Shown here one piece after another: positions 16,374 through 24,465 of a DNA stretch of 64,000 nt. Within the stretch, counting starts at the first letter, position 1; each line of letters begins with the position of its first letter. The DNA is from Myxococcales bacterium (lineage in GTDB: Bacteria > Myxococcota_A > Polyangia > Polyangiales > Polyangiaceae), in assembly GCA_016720545.1 (NCBI GenBank), contig JADKKK010000001.1:868001-932000 (forward strand). Reading direction: 5' to 3'. Made by a program: the position numbers and the translations under genes. The notes beneath the pieces were generated by a model. The model was given only the letters and a program-made list of their open reading frames with translations, ran no database searches and was not told where the DNA came from.

Positions 16374-16919
16374 ATGCCCACAACTCGACACATCCTCGTC
16401 CCGCTCGCCTCGCTCGCCACGGCGGGCCTCCTCGGGCTCGCGCTGTCGATCGGCGGCTGCGGCGGCGCCCCCGCACCGGCGACGCCGGCGGCCCTCCCCA
16501 GCGCGCGGACGATTGACGCTGGCCCGCCCGAGGCGGACGACGACAACACCGTCCCCTCGCCTCCCGTCGACGCCGGAGCGCCCGACGCCCCCGCGACCAA
16601 GCCCGACGCGAGCCCGCCGCCCGTCCTCAGCGGCCCCGTGCGGTCGCAGGAGGACGCCGTCTCGCGCGCGGCGCGGGCCGCCGACGCGGCGCTCGACAAG
16701 GCCTACGCCGCCCACGTGAAGAAGGTGCAGATCGCGCCGACCCACACTGGCTCGTGGACGCGCGGCGTGGGCCAGGAGGCGAAGAGCGTCACCTCCGGGT
16801 GGGAGATCCGCTTCGCGAGCCACCCGCCGGCGGGCTTCTCGTACGAGGCTGTGGTGCACGTGAGCGCGCAGGGTGAGGTCGCGGTGAAGAAGGCCTCGGC
16901 CAACCACGCGAGCGACTGA
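16374..16919 (+). CDS. Putative lipoprotein of unknown function
   Basis: A 181-residue protein from ATG 16374, with a purine-rich stretch (caggaaaa) just before it. Residues 1-30 are a signal peptide with a lipobox-like SIGGC. Residues 30-80 are an Asp/Pro/Ala-rich linker typical of secreted proteins of this organism. The C-terminal 100 residues look globular: ARAADAALDKAYAAHVKK, then WTRGVGQEAKSVTSGWEIRFAS and a beta-strand-like ending (YEAVVHVSAQGEVAVKK). Not recognised. It is divergent from the small lipoprotein gene at its left (start codons 83 nt apart) and converges on the TonB-dependent receptor gene. Confidence 0.7.
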   Translation: MPTTRHILVPLASLATAGLLGLALSIGGCGGAPAPATPAALPSARTIDAGPPEADDDNTVPSPPVDAGAPDAPATKPDASPPPVLSGPVRSQEDAVSRAARAADAALDKAYAAHVKKVQIAPTHTGSWTRGVGQEAKSVTSGWEIRFASHPPAGFSYEAVVHVSAQGEVAVKKASANHASD

Positions 16920-16940
16920 GCGTCGACCGCACGGCGGCCT

Positions 16941-19442
16941 TCACATCGCGCCCTCGACGCCGAGGCTCGGGACCGTAATAGGTCCGATCTGTTCACCTAC
17001 ACACCCGTTCCCGAGATCGACGTCGTCGGGCCCGGCCCGGGTGGCGCAGCGAACGCCCGTGGCCTCCTTCCGCAGCGTGACGTTGAGCCCCTCGAGCACG
17101 AGCGACACGTGCCTCGACGCGCCGAGCTCCCACCGCTTCTCGAGCCGCACGTCGAAGCGCGAGAAGATCGGGAGCCGCGCGCTGTTCGGCGCCCCGAGCA
17201 GGGAGCCGTCGCTCGCCGTCGGCGTGTACGGGCGGCCCGAGTAGAGAACGAACCGGAGCCCCGCGCGGTAGCCTCGCCCCACGTCGTAAGCGACCGCGGC
17301 GTTCAGCACGTGGGTGCGGTCGTAGTCGGAGGGGATCACGACGCGCCCATCGCTCGCGACGCTCGCGCCCACCGGCGGCGCCTCGGCGCCGAAGACGCTC
17401 GCCGGTACGGTCCGCGAGGCCCGAGAGAGAGTGTAGGACACGAAGCCCGCGATGCGTTTCGACAGGTCGCGCTTCAGGTAGAGCTCGAGGCCCACCGCGC
17501 TGCCGCTCGTGCGCGTCGTGCAGGCGTTTCCGTCCGTGAACGCGTTGCGCGCGCCAGGGCACGCGGCGAACGCGTCGGCGAGGCCGATCGTCCGTGACGA
17601 GAAGAACGTCGTCGTCAGGGCCATCGCGTAGGGCAGCGTCCACTCGAAGCCATGGCTCGTCTGCGCGGAGCGCTCGAGGCCCTCGCGCAGGCGCCCCACG
17701 GTGAGCCCCGGTAGGGGGAGCAGGAAGCGAGGAGGCTGCGCGGCGATGCCCACCGCCGACACGAACACGACGCGCGGCACGACGCCCACACGCACGGAGA
17801 GCCGGGGCTCGACCGACACCTGCCTGCCCGGAAGGGCGTCGGGCTCGGCCCCGGGCGCGCGCTCGAACGCCGAGATGCGATACGCCGAGTAGTGATCCAG
17901 CCTCATCCCCGCGATGAACCGCAGCCGGCCCGCGGGCGACCAGGTGACGTCGGCGCGAGTGCCGAGCAAGAGCTCGTCGCGCGTGGGGAAGAGCTTCACG
18001 AACTCGGGGTTCGGCGGCACGTCGGCCTCGCCGCGCACCTCGTATCGGTTGTACTGGGTGTCGGCGCCGCCCCGCAGGACGACCTCGCGACTGAGCGCGC
18101 GCTCCCACTCGAAGCGCCAGCCGAAGATCTCGCCCCGCACGCGATCGCGGAGACCGAGCGCGCTGCCGTCGGTGCCGACCGTGAGGGCCGTGCGCACCTT
18201 TCCCGAGGGGATCGTGTGATCGTGCCGGAGCTCCACGCGGTGAAACTCGGTCTCGAAGATGGTGCGCGTGTCGAGCTGCTCGGACTGCGCGACCTCGCCG
18301 AGCCCCACCGGGTCGGAGACGACGGTCGTGTTGCCCGTAGAGCCGACCCTTCGCCCGAGGTAGTCGTAGCTCCCGAGGACGAAGAGCGTGAGCGTGTCGC
18401 GCTCGCCGACGCGGACGCTGACGCGCGACTGGTAGTCCCAGTACGAGAGCCGCGTGTTCGGCGCGAAGAGCGGCAGGAGCAGCCCTGGGTAGCCGAAGCG
18501 CCCGGCGACGAGCGCGGAGCCGCGCTGGCGCGGGAGCGGGACCTCGACGAGCGCGCCGGCGTCGAGCAGCCGCACGTTGGCCTCGCCGCGGAGCCGCTGC
18601 GAAGGCTCCTTCGTGGCGCCCGCGACCACGCCGCCCGACGAGCGCCCGAACTCTGCGGGGGCCGCGCCGGGGTAGAAATCGATGCGGTCGACGAGCGCGG
18701 GGTGCACCACGCTCGGGCCGGCGCCAAGGTGAAACAGCACGGGCAGGCGGACCCCATCGAGGAAGTAGCCTGTGGCTCCGGGCGGCGCCCCGCGCACAAA
18801 GAAGAACGGCAGCCCGCTCGCGACCGGCACCACTCCCGGCAGGGTCTCGATCGCGCGGAACCCGTCGCCGAAGGCGCCGGGTAGATCGCGGATCTCCGCG
18901 CGACCGAGGCGGGTCACGCCCGCGACTCGCCGCGCCCCCTGCACCTGGATCTGCACGACGTTCGGCGCGAGCCCATCGTACGGATTCGGCGGGAGCACCA
19001 CCCTCGGCGGCGGGCCCGGGCGCGGCGGCGCGTCGGGGTAGGGATCGTGGGGCAGGTCTACCGACGGCAGGAAGTCGATCGGCACGCGGATGCGTGCGGC
19101 CACGGGCTTCCCCGCGCGCGTCGCGGGCGCGAACGGCGTGGCGCGCACCGCGCGGAGGGCCGACTCGGCGAAGGGCGCCTCGCCGGTCACGACGTGGGCC
19201 TCGCTCACGCGGCCGTCGGCCTCGACCACGAGCTCGACGACGACCAGCGCCGCGGCGACCGCACCTTTGGGGTAGTCCGCGCGCAGCGCCGCGATCGGTC
19301 GCGGGGCCACGAGCCCCGACGTCTCGACGGGCTCGGCGCGCGCCTGACGCGGCGCCGTCACGGCCGCGAGGAACGCGAGCCCGAGAGCGATGCGACGAGC
19401 CCAGGCCCGCGCGGACCACGAGACCCACCGCGACGCGCTCAC
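16941..19442 (-). CDS. TonB-dependent outer-membrane receptor with N-terminal TonB-like domain
   Basis: An 833-residue protein starting at GTG 19442, which overlaps the beta-glucosidase stop (GTGA). A signal peptide (about 1-36, ending ARA) is followed by a TonB C-terminal-like domain (VVVELVVEADGRVSEAHVV to RIRVPIDF, about 65-125), a Pro-rich linker, a plug domain (about 165-280, with FFVRGAPPGATGYFLDGVRL) and a beta-barrel to the end. Fusion of a TonB-like domain to the receptor is odd, because TonB normally sits in the inner membrane; here the domain lies at the receptor's periplasmic N-terminus. The operon with a GH1 enzyme suggests uptake of an oligosaccharide or glycoside. The substrate is inferred, not shown. 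Confidence 0.88.
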   Translation of the reverse strand: MSASRWVSWSARAWARRIALGLAFLAAVTAPRQARAEPVETSGLVAPRPIAALRADYPKGAVAAALVVVELVVEADGRVSEAHVVTGEAPFAESALRAVRATPFAPATRAGKPVAARIRVPIDFLPSVDLPHDPYPDAPPRPGPPPRVVLPPNPYDGLAPNVVQIQVQGARRVAGVTRLGRAEIRDLPGAFGDGFRAIETLPGVVPVASGLPFFFVRGAPPGATGYFLDGVRLPVLFHLGAGPSVVHPALVDRIDFYPGAAPAEFGRSSGGVVAGATKEPSQRLRGEANVRLLDAGALVEVPLPRQRGSALVAGRFGYPGLLLPLFAPNTRLSYWDYQSRVSVRVGERDTLTLFVLGSYDYLGRRVGSTGNTTVVSDPVGLGEVAQSEQLDTRTIFETEFHRVELRHDHTIPSGKVRTALTVGTDGSALGLRDRVRGEIFGWRFEWERALSREVVLRGGADTQYNRYEVRGEADVPPNPEFVKLFPTRDELLLGTRADVTWSPAGRLRFIAGMRLDHYSAYRISAFERAPGAEPDALPGRQVSVEPRLSVRVGVVPRVVFVSAVGIAAQPPRFLLPLPGLTVGRLREGLERSAQTSHGFEWTLPYAMALTTTFFSSRTIGLADAFAACPGARNAFTDGNACTTRTSGSAVGLELYLKRDLSKRIAGFVSYTLSRASRTVPASVFGAEAPPVGASVASDGRVVIPSDYDRTHVLNAAVAYDVGRGYRAGLRFVLYSGRPYTPTASDGSLLGAPNSARLPIFSRFDVRLEKRWELGASRHVSLVLEGLNVTLRKEATGVRCATRAGPDDVDLGNGCVGEQIGPITVPSLGVEGAM

Positions 19443-20959
19443 TCGCAGGAGCTAGGCGCGGCGTAGGGCGGCTGGGCGTCGATGTCGGCCTGCGTGACCC
19501 TCCCCGCCTGGATGAACCGCGCGAAGGTCTGGGCGCTCTTCCGGAGCGTGCGCGTCTTGGTCTTCGTGTCGTACGCGACGAGCCCGAAGCGCGGGCAAAA
19601 CCCGCTGTTCCACTCGAAGTTGTCGATGAGCGACCAGTGGAAGTAGCCCCTCACTTCGAGGCCGCGCTTCATCGAGTAACCGAGCTCGAAGAGGTGCTCG
19701 GCGAGGAAACGCGAGCGGTTCACGTCGGCGGAGTCGGCGATGCCGTTCTCCGTGACGTAGACCGGAAGCTTGTATTGTGCAACTTCATCCAGCACGCTGG
19801 CGAAGCCGGCCGGGTGAATGTCCCAGTGGAAGTCGGTCTTCGGTCGCGCGTTCTGCAAGCGATCGGCCTTGATGACGGCGTTCACGCGCGGCAAGACGAC
19901 ACCTCCCGAGGCGGCCGCCTCCATCGCCGTGTAGTAGTTCACCCCCAGGAAGTCGGCGCGCTTGCCGATCGCGGCGTCGGCCCGCTTGTCGTTCGGCCCG
20001 TCGAGCTTTCCGTCGAAGTCGTCGTCGTAGTCACCAAAGACGGCGGCGTTCGCGAACCAGAGGTTGTTCACATAGCGCACGCGCTGCGCCGCGGCCTTGT
20101 CCTCGGGGTCTTTTGGATCGCGCGGGAGCACGTCGCGCTGGTGGATGACCGGACCGACGAGCGCCGCCTGCCCATCGCCGTCGGCGTCGTCTTTGTCGAC
20201 GCGCTTGATCGCGTCGTAGCAGAGCGCGTGGCCGCGGACCTCGGCCTTGATGACCGTGAGCGCGCGATCGACCTCGAGGGTGAGGCCTGGAGGGAAGCCG
20301 CCCTCGATGTAGCCCCCGAGCGGCGCCACGACCGGCTCGTTGATCGTGGCCCACAGGTCGACGTCCTTGCCGAAGCGCTTGGCGATGCGCTCGCAGTAGC
20401 CGCCGAACGCCGTGACGGTCTCGGGCTGCTCCCACCCGTACGGGCCCTTCACGCGCGGGTCCGCGAGCCACACCGGGAGCGTGAAGTGGCTCAGCGTGAG
20501 CATCAGGGTGATCTTGGCGGCGCGGAGCTTCTGAATGAGATCTGTGTATTTTGCAAGCACCGCCGGATCCGGGGTGTCGCTGTCGAACGCAGCGCGGGTG
20601 GGGTAGAGCTTCCCCCACTCGAGCGAGAAGCGGTACGCGTTCTGCGACGTCGCGACGAGCGACGCGATGTCCTCGTCGATGTGCGCGAGGGCGTCAGGCC
20701 CGTCGTCGGGCTTGTCGCCCCGCTTGATCTTGCCGGGGAGGGTCGACCAGACGCCCCAGTCGGTGCCGCCGTTGTCTCGCTCGATCTGGAACGAGGCCGT
20801 CGCCGAGCCCATGAGGAACCCCTTCGGGAAGGTCACCTCCGCCGGGCGCGTCTGCGCTGTCGCCGTCGGGCCGGGAGAGGCTGCGGTGCAAGCGCCGAGC
20901 GCGCCGAGCGCGCCTGCCAGCCCGAAAACGACCACGAGTCCGCCCCTGCCTGCCCTCAT
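19439..20959 (-). CDS. Glycoside hydrolase family 1 beta-glucosidase, lipoprotein
   Basis: A 506-residue protein from ATG 20959 (MRAGRGGLVVVFGLAG), chosen because this ATG overlaps the stop of the upstream micro-ORF and gives a clean signal peptide with lipobox LGAC. GH1 catalytic residues are visible: acid/base Glu in ATINEPVV (about residue 210) and nucleophile Glu in YVTENGIADS (about 400); GFLMGSATASFQIE is the N-terminal family signature and FHWSLIDNFEW the C-terminal one. As an outer-membrane or periplasmic lipoprotein it would split beta-glucosides or galactosides. It is translationally coupled upstream to micro-ORFs and the diguanylate cyclase, and downstream to the TonB-dependent receptor. 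Confidence 0.93.
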   Translation of the reverse strand: MRAGRGGLVVVFGLAGALGALGACTAASPGPTATAQTRPAEVTFPKGFLMGSATASFQIERDNGGTDWGVWSTLPGKIKRGDKPDDGPDALAHIDEDIASLVATSQNAYRFSLEWGKLYPTRAAFDSDTPDPAVLAKYTDLIQKLRAAKITLMLTLSHFTLPVWLADPRVKGPYGWEQPETVTAFGGYCERIAKRFGKDVDLWATINEPVVAPLGGYIEGGFPPGLTLEVDRALTVIKAEVRGHALCYDAIKRVDKDDADGDGQAALVGPVIHQRDVLPRDPKDPEDKAAAQRVRYVNNLWFANAAVFGDYDDDFDGKLDGPNDKRADAAIGKRADFLGVNYYTAMEAAASGGVVLPRVNAVIKADRLQNARPKTDFHWDIHPAGFASVLDEVAQYKLPVYVTENGIADSADVNRSRFLAEHLFELGYSMKRGLEVRGYFHWSLIDNFEWNSGFCPRFGLVAYDTKTKTRTLRKSAQTFARFIQAGRVTQADIDAQPPYAAPSSCE

Positions 20960-21092
20960 GACGCCCTCCCTTCGGTCGGTTGCGATGGACACGCCGCTCG
21001 CCTCCGACTCGCTTGCATGTTCATGCCGTGCTCCCTTCGGTCGCTTGGCATAGGCCTTCGTTCGCCCCTTCGGGGCTCACTTTCAGGTTCAT
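20956..21092 (-). repeat. SPEGAN micro-ORF repeat, locus 1 (two coupled micro-ORFs)
   Basis: Two tiny ORFs fill the space between the diguanylate cyclase and GH1 genes, all joined by ATGA overlaps. Micro-ORF 1 (21092-21021) encodes a 23-residue peptide starting MNLKVSPEGANEG. Micro-ORF 2 (21024-20956) encodes 22 residues starting MNMQASRRRAACPS. The cyclase stop overlaps the first ATG, the first stop overlaps the second ATG, and the second stop overlaps the GH1 ATG. Purine-rich ribosome-binding sequences (CGAAGGGAG) precede both downstream ATGs. The first 36 nt of micro-ORF 1 are nearly identical to the units of the array at 24466-24897. Confidence 0.8.
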
Positions 21093-22114
21093 GAGTCCTC
21101 CGCCACCACGAGGTTCCGACCGGCCGCCTTCGCCAAGAGGAGGCGGGCGTCGGCGAGCGCGAGGAGCTCGTGCTCTCCCCCACCCTGAGGGATCTCGGCG
21201 AGGTCGGCCACTCCGACGCTCACGGTCACTCCGATGGGCTCGGGCGCTCCAGGTGCCGTCACACGCAGGTGGCCGATCGACGCCCGGATGCGCTCGGCGA
21301 GGCGGGCGCCCGAATCGCGGCTCGTCGCGCGCGCAAGCACCACGAGCTCTTCGCCACCGAAGCGAGCGACGACGTCCTCGGCGCGAACGACGCGCAGGAT
21401 CTCCTCTGCGACCTCGCACAGCACGGCGTCTCCGGCGAGGTGGCCATACCTGTCGTTCACGCCCTTGAAGCGGTCGATGTCGAGGAGGAGCAGCGCGAGC
21501 GGCGTGCGATGGCGCAGAGCGTAGGCGGCCTCCGCGGCGAACCGCTCGGAGAAGTACCGTCGATTGTAGAGCTGGGTCAGGCCGTCCCGGGTCGACGACT
21601 CGAAGAGCCGCGCCTGCAGCTCGGCCTCGGCCGCGTCGGTGACCGAGAAGCGCAGCACGACCTCGGGTCCGAGTTGGATACGCGCGCCCGGCCGGAGCAC
21701 GGCCGAGGCGCCTCGGGTGGGAAGGCCCGCGACGAAGCTGCCGTTGGTCGAGCCAAGGTCCTCGAAGATCCATTGACCGTCGACGAACCGAATGGTGGCG
21801 TGGTGGCGGCTCACGCCGGGATCGTCCAGCGTGCAGGTCGCGTCCGACCCGCGCCCAAGGGCGGTGGTGACCTCGGCGTCCAGCACGAAGACCCGCCCGG
21901 CGTCGACCCCGGTGAGCCTCACGAGTGACGCTCGATCGCGCACGAGCGGCGCCGCGGGCAGGCCGCCCGGCTGGGTCGGGAAATCGCGCGCGTCGTAGCG
22001 CGAGGACGGCGGTGCTGCGCGCGCGCTCTCGTCGGGGTGCCCGCCGGGCGTCACGCCCTCGGCCGCCGGCAGGTCCAGCGCGGAGGTCAAGATGCGCTTC
22101 GTGTCTCGGTTCAT
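21089..22114 (-). CDS. FHA-GGDEF diguanylate cyclase
   Basis: A 341-residue cytoplasmic protein from ATG 22114 (MNRDTKRILTSAL). After a disordered start, an FHA domain (about residues 60-165: GRGSDATCTLDDPGVSRHHATI, LGSTNGSFVAG) binds phosphothreonine. The GGDEF domain follows (about 175-338: DGLTQLYNRRYFSERF, LLLLDIDRFKGVNDRYGH, ARFGGEELVVL). The active site is GGEEL, and an RxxD product-inhibition site (RAED) lies five residues before it, so active, feedback-controlled c-di-GMP synthesis is expected. The FHA domain links it to the organism's Ser/Thr kinases. It is the promoter-proximal gene of the operon with GH1 and the TonB receptor. Confidence 0.92.
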   Translation of the reverse strand: MNRDTKRILTSALDLPAAEGVTPGGHPDESARAAPPSSRYDARDFPTQPGGLPAAPLVRDRASLVRLTGVDAGRVFVLDAEVTTALGRGSDATCTLDDPGVSRHHATIRFVDGQWIFEDLGSTNGSFVAGLPTRGASAVLRPGARIQLGPEVVLRFSVTDAAEAELQARLFESSTRDGLTQLYNRRYFSERFAAEAAYALRHRTPLALLLLDIDRFKGVNDRYGHLAGDAVLCEVAEEILRVVRAEDVVARFGGEELVVLARATSRDSGARLAERIRASIGHLRVTAPGAPEPIGVTVSVGVADLAEIPQGGGEHELLALADARLLLAKAAGRNLVVAEDS

Positions 22115-22262
22115 GCTCCCCTCGCGTCGCACCGCTCCGCGTCTCCGGGGTCCTTAGCGCAACGTCGGTCAAATAGCCCCAAGTTCCGGCGCGACCGGCG
22201 GGAGCCACGGCGAGCCGAAAAAGGGCGCCCCGCAGCGCCAGGGACGAGGTAAAGCCGTGTGC

Positions 22263-23123
22263 ATGGCACTGCTCGAAGGGAAGGTCGTCATCGTCACCGG
22301 CGCGGGCAACGGGATCGGCCGTGAGCACGCGAAGCTCTTCGCGCGAGAGGGCGCGAAGGTGCTCGTGAACGACCTCGGGGGCGCACGCGACGGCGTCGAG
22401 GGCGAAGGCGCGGCGGAGGGCCCGGGCCCCGCCGAGGCGGTCGCCGTCGAGATCCGCAAGGAGGGCGGCGTGGCCATCGCCAACACCGACACGGTCGCCA
22501 CGCGCGAGGGCGCGGAGCGCATCATGGCGGCGGCGGTGGACGCGTTCGGCCAGGTCGACGTGCTGGTCAACAACGCTGGCATCCTGCGCGACAAGAGCCT
22601 CCTGAAGATGGACGACGCGATGTGGGGCTCGGTGCTCGCCGTCCACCTCACCGGCACGTTCCTCTGCTCGCAGGCCTTCGCGCGCCTCGCGGTGCGCCGC
22701 GGCGAGGGCGGGCGCATCGTGAACACCACCAGCGTGTCGGGCATGCTGGGCAACTTCGGCCAGGCGAACTACGCCGCCGCGAAGGCGGGCGTGTACGGCC
22801 TCACCCGCACGATGAGCATCGAGCTCCAGAAGCACCGCATCACGGTGAACGCGCTCGCCCCCATCGCGAAGACCCGCATGACCGACGACCTGCCCATGTT
22901 CCACGACACGGCGACGCTCGGCCCCGAGCACGTCGCGCCCGCCGCGCTCTTCCTCGCGAGCGACCTGTGCGGCGCACGGACGGGCTACGTCCTCGCGGTC
23001 GCGGGCGCCCGGATGTACGCCTTCAAGGTGGTGGAGACACCCGGAAAGTTCAAGGAAGGCGAGAGCACGGTGTGGACGGCGAGCGAGATCGCCGAGCACT
23101 GGGACGCGATCGTGCGCGCGTAA
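22263..23123 (+). CDS. SDR dehydrogenase, (3R)-hydroxyacyl-CoA dehydrogenase (MFE-2)-like
   Basis: A 286-residue SDR. TGAGNGIGREHAKLFAREGA (about residues 12-31) binds NAD(P), NDLGGARDG is the long loop characteristic of peroxisomal MFE-2-like dehydrogenases, NNAGILRDKSLLKM is the second motif, and Ser/Tyr/Lys appear in TTSVSGMLGNFGQANYAAAKAG. These point to oxidation of (3R)-hydroxyacyl-CoA. The ATG at 22263 is preferred; a GTG two codons upstream is possible. It is divergent from the diguanylate cyclase (about 150 nt between starts). The downstream gene starts after a 90-nt gap, so the operon structure is uncertain. Confidence 0.87.
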   Translation: MALLEGKVVIVTGAGNGIGREHAKLFAREGAKVLVNDLGGARDGVEGEGAAEGPGPAEAVAVEIRKEGGVAIANTDTVATREGAERIMAAAVDAFGQVDVLVNNAGILRDKSLLKMDDAMWGSVLAVHLTGTFLCSQAFARLAVRRGEGGRIVNTTSVSGMLGNFGQANYAAAKAGVYGLTRTMSIELQKHRITVNALAPIAKTRMTDDLPMFHDTATLGPEHVAPAALFLASDLCGARTGYVLAVAGARMYAFKVVETPGKFKEGESTVWTASEIAEHWDAIVRA

Positions 23124-23213
23124 CCGGGCGCCTCCCGAGAATGACGCGCCGCGGAATGGGGCGCGTCGCAAGTTCCGGCTTTCAAAGGCTTCCTGAGCCG
23201 GTACGCTCGACAC

Positions 23214-23855
23214 ATGAACCCAACATCGGTCCTCAAGGCGGCCTTCGGCTACTTGCGCAAGAACCCCGACGAGGTGGTCAAGGCGGCGTCGAACGCGACG
23301 TCGCTCAAGTTCGGCGTGCCCCTGGCCAGTCTGCGGTGGCTCGCGGGCCAAGTGAAGGGCAAGAAGGCGCCGAAAGACGTCGAGATCGACGCGACGCCGC
23401 CCGCCCTGCGCCTCAGCGCCGTGGTCGACGCGATGGGCACGCCGATGCGCGCGGCCGCCTCGATCAAGATCGACGAGGTGTTCATCTCGCCCGAGTCGAT
23501 CCGCATCGGCGTGCGCCTGCGCGACGTGAAGCTCGCGATCCTCTCCGACATCGAGTCGCCCGTGGCGATGCTCGTGAAGTCGGGCGCGCTCGACCTCTCG
23601 AAGCCGGGCAACGTCGTGAAGTTCCTCCCAAAGCGACCGCCGGCGATCATCGACGCCCACGACGACCGCATCGTCGTCGATCTCATGAAGGTGCCGCAGC
23701 TCGCCGCGAACAAGGCGCTCCGCAAGGCGCTGTCGGTCATCACGCCGGTTGTCGGGATCGGCTCGGTCGAGACCGACGCCGACCACGTTTACGTATCGCT
23801 GAAGGCGACGCCGGCGGGGCTCGCAGAGGCCCTCGGCGCGCTGACCGCGCGCTGA
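23214..23855 (+). CDS. Conserved-looking hypothetical protein
   Basis: A 213-residue protein not recognised as any family. It begins MNPTSVLKAAFGYLRKNPDEV, has no signal peptide or transmembrane helix, and is Lys/Asp/Val-rich with alternating patterns (SIKIDEVFISPESIRIGVRLRDVKLAI) that suggest a beta-rich domain in the middle and a helical end (GLAEALGALTA). PPAIIDAHDDRIVVDLMKVPQLAAN resembles the lipid-binding or LEA-like strands of proteins that coat hydrophobic surfaces, but this is weak. Codon usage matches its neighbours. It lies between the SDR and tRNA-Pro. Confidence 0.7.
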   Translation: MNPTSVLKAAFGYLRKNPDEVVKAASNATSLKFGVPLASLRWLAGQVKGKKAPKDVEIDATPPALRLSAVVDAMGTPMRAAASIKIDEVFISPESIRIGVRLRDVKLAILSDIESPVAMLVKSGALDLSKPGNVVKFLPKRPPAIIDAHDDRIVVDLMKVPQLAANKALRKALSVITPVVGIGSVETDADHVYVSLKATPAGLAEALGALTAR

Positions 23856-23941
23856 CGCGACGCTCACCACGCTGAGCGTCGCGCCGTCACCAGAAGAACC
23901 GTATCGTCCGCCGGCGCGCGTGCTACGATGCGCGTGTCCCC

Positions 23942-24015
23942 CGGGGAGTCGCACAGCCTGGTAGTGCACGAGCTTTGGGTGCTCGATGTCGTCGGTTCGA
24001 ATCCGGCCTCCCCGA
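23942..24015 (+). tRNA. tRNA-Pro (anticodon UGG)
   Basis: A full cloverleaf is readable. The acceptor CGGGGAG (23942-23948) pairs with CTCCCCG (24008-24014), with discriminator A at 24015. The D arm is GCACAGCCTGGTAGTGC, the anticodon stem CGAGC/GCTCG closes the loop TTTGGGT with TGG at positions 34-36, and the T arm contains GGTTCGAATCC. CCA is not encoded. The tRNA lies just before a truncated hydrolase gene and the repeat array, so the 3' side of the tRNA may have been an integration point, but no integrase or att duplication is visible. Confidence 0.93.
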
Positions 24016-24049
24016 CTTTGCCTGCCTGTGAATTCCGGTCGCGCCCGCG

Positions 24050-24379
24050 CTACGCGGGCGCACCGCCGCGGTCGCGGATGAACGCGCCGGCCTCGTCGAT
24101 CGCGCGCTGGGCGTCGGGGGTCATGGCGCGGAGCAGGTGCCACACGTGCACCATGTCGGGGTGCTCCGAGAAGGTGATCTCGACGCCGGCGTCGCGCGCG
24201 CGAGCGACGAAGGCCCGGATCTGCGCGACCAGAGTCTCGTGCGAGCCGGCGTGCACGAGCAGCGGCGGCAGGCCCTCGAGCCGCGCGAACAACGGCGAGA
24301 CATCCGGGCTCGCCGCCCCGATCGCCCAAGGCCTCGCCGAAATCGTGACGCGATCGGCTTGCCATTGTTCGACGAGTGC
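24050..24379 (-). pseudogene. C-terminal fragment of an alpha/beta-hydrolase (HSL family)
   Basis: About 109 codons are open from an in-frame TAG at 24380-24382 down to the stop at 24050, with no plausible ATG start. The sequence reads IGAASPDVSPLFARLEGLPP, LLVHAGSHETLVAQ and HPDMVHVWHLL, the classic C-terminal third of hormone-sensitive-lipase-type esterases, including the catalytic His (MVHVWH). The nucleophile-elbow part (GDSAGG) and the HGGG oxyanion motif are missing. A TTG at 24292 could start an 80-residue product, but it would lack the active site. The missing 5' part lies where the SPEGAN-type repeat sequence now begins, so insertion or deletion associated with the repeat may have removed it. 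Confidence 0.75.
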
Positions 24380-24465
24380 CTAAATAGATACTCATCGAAC
24401 AGGCCGAACACGCAAGCGAGCCGAGGGCGAGCGTGTCCATGCCGCCCAGCCGAAAGGAGGAAGGC

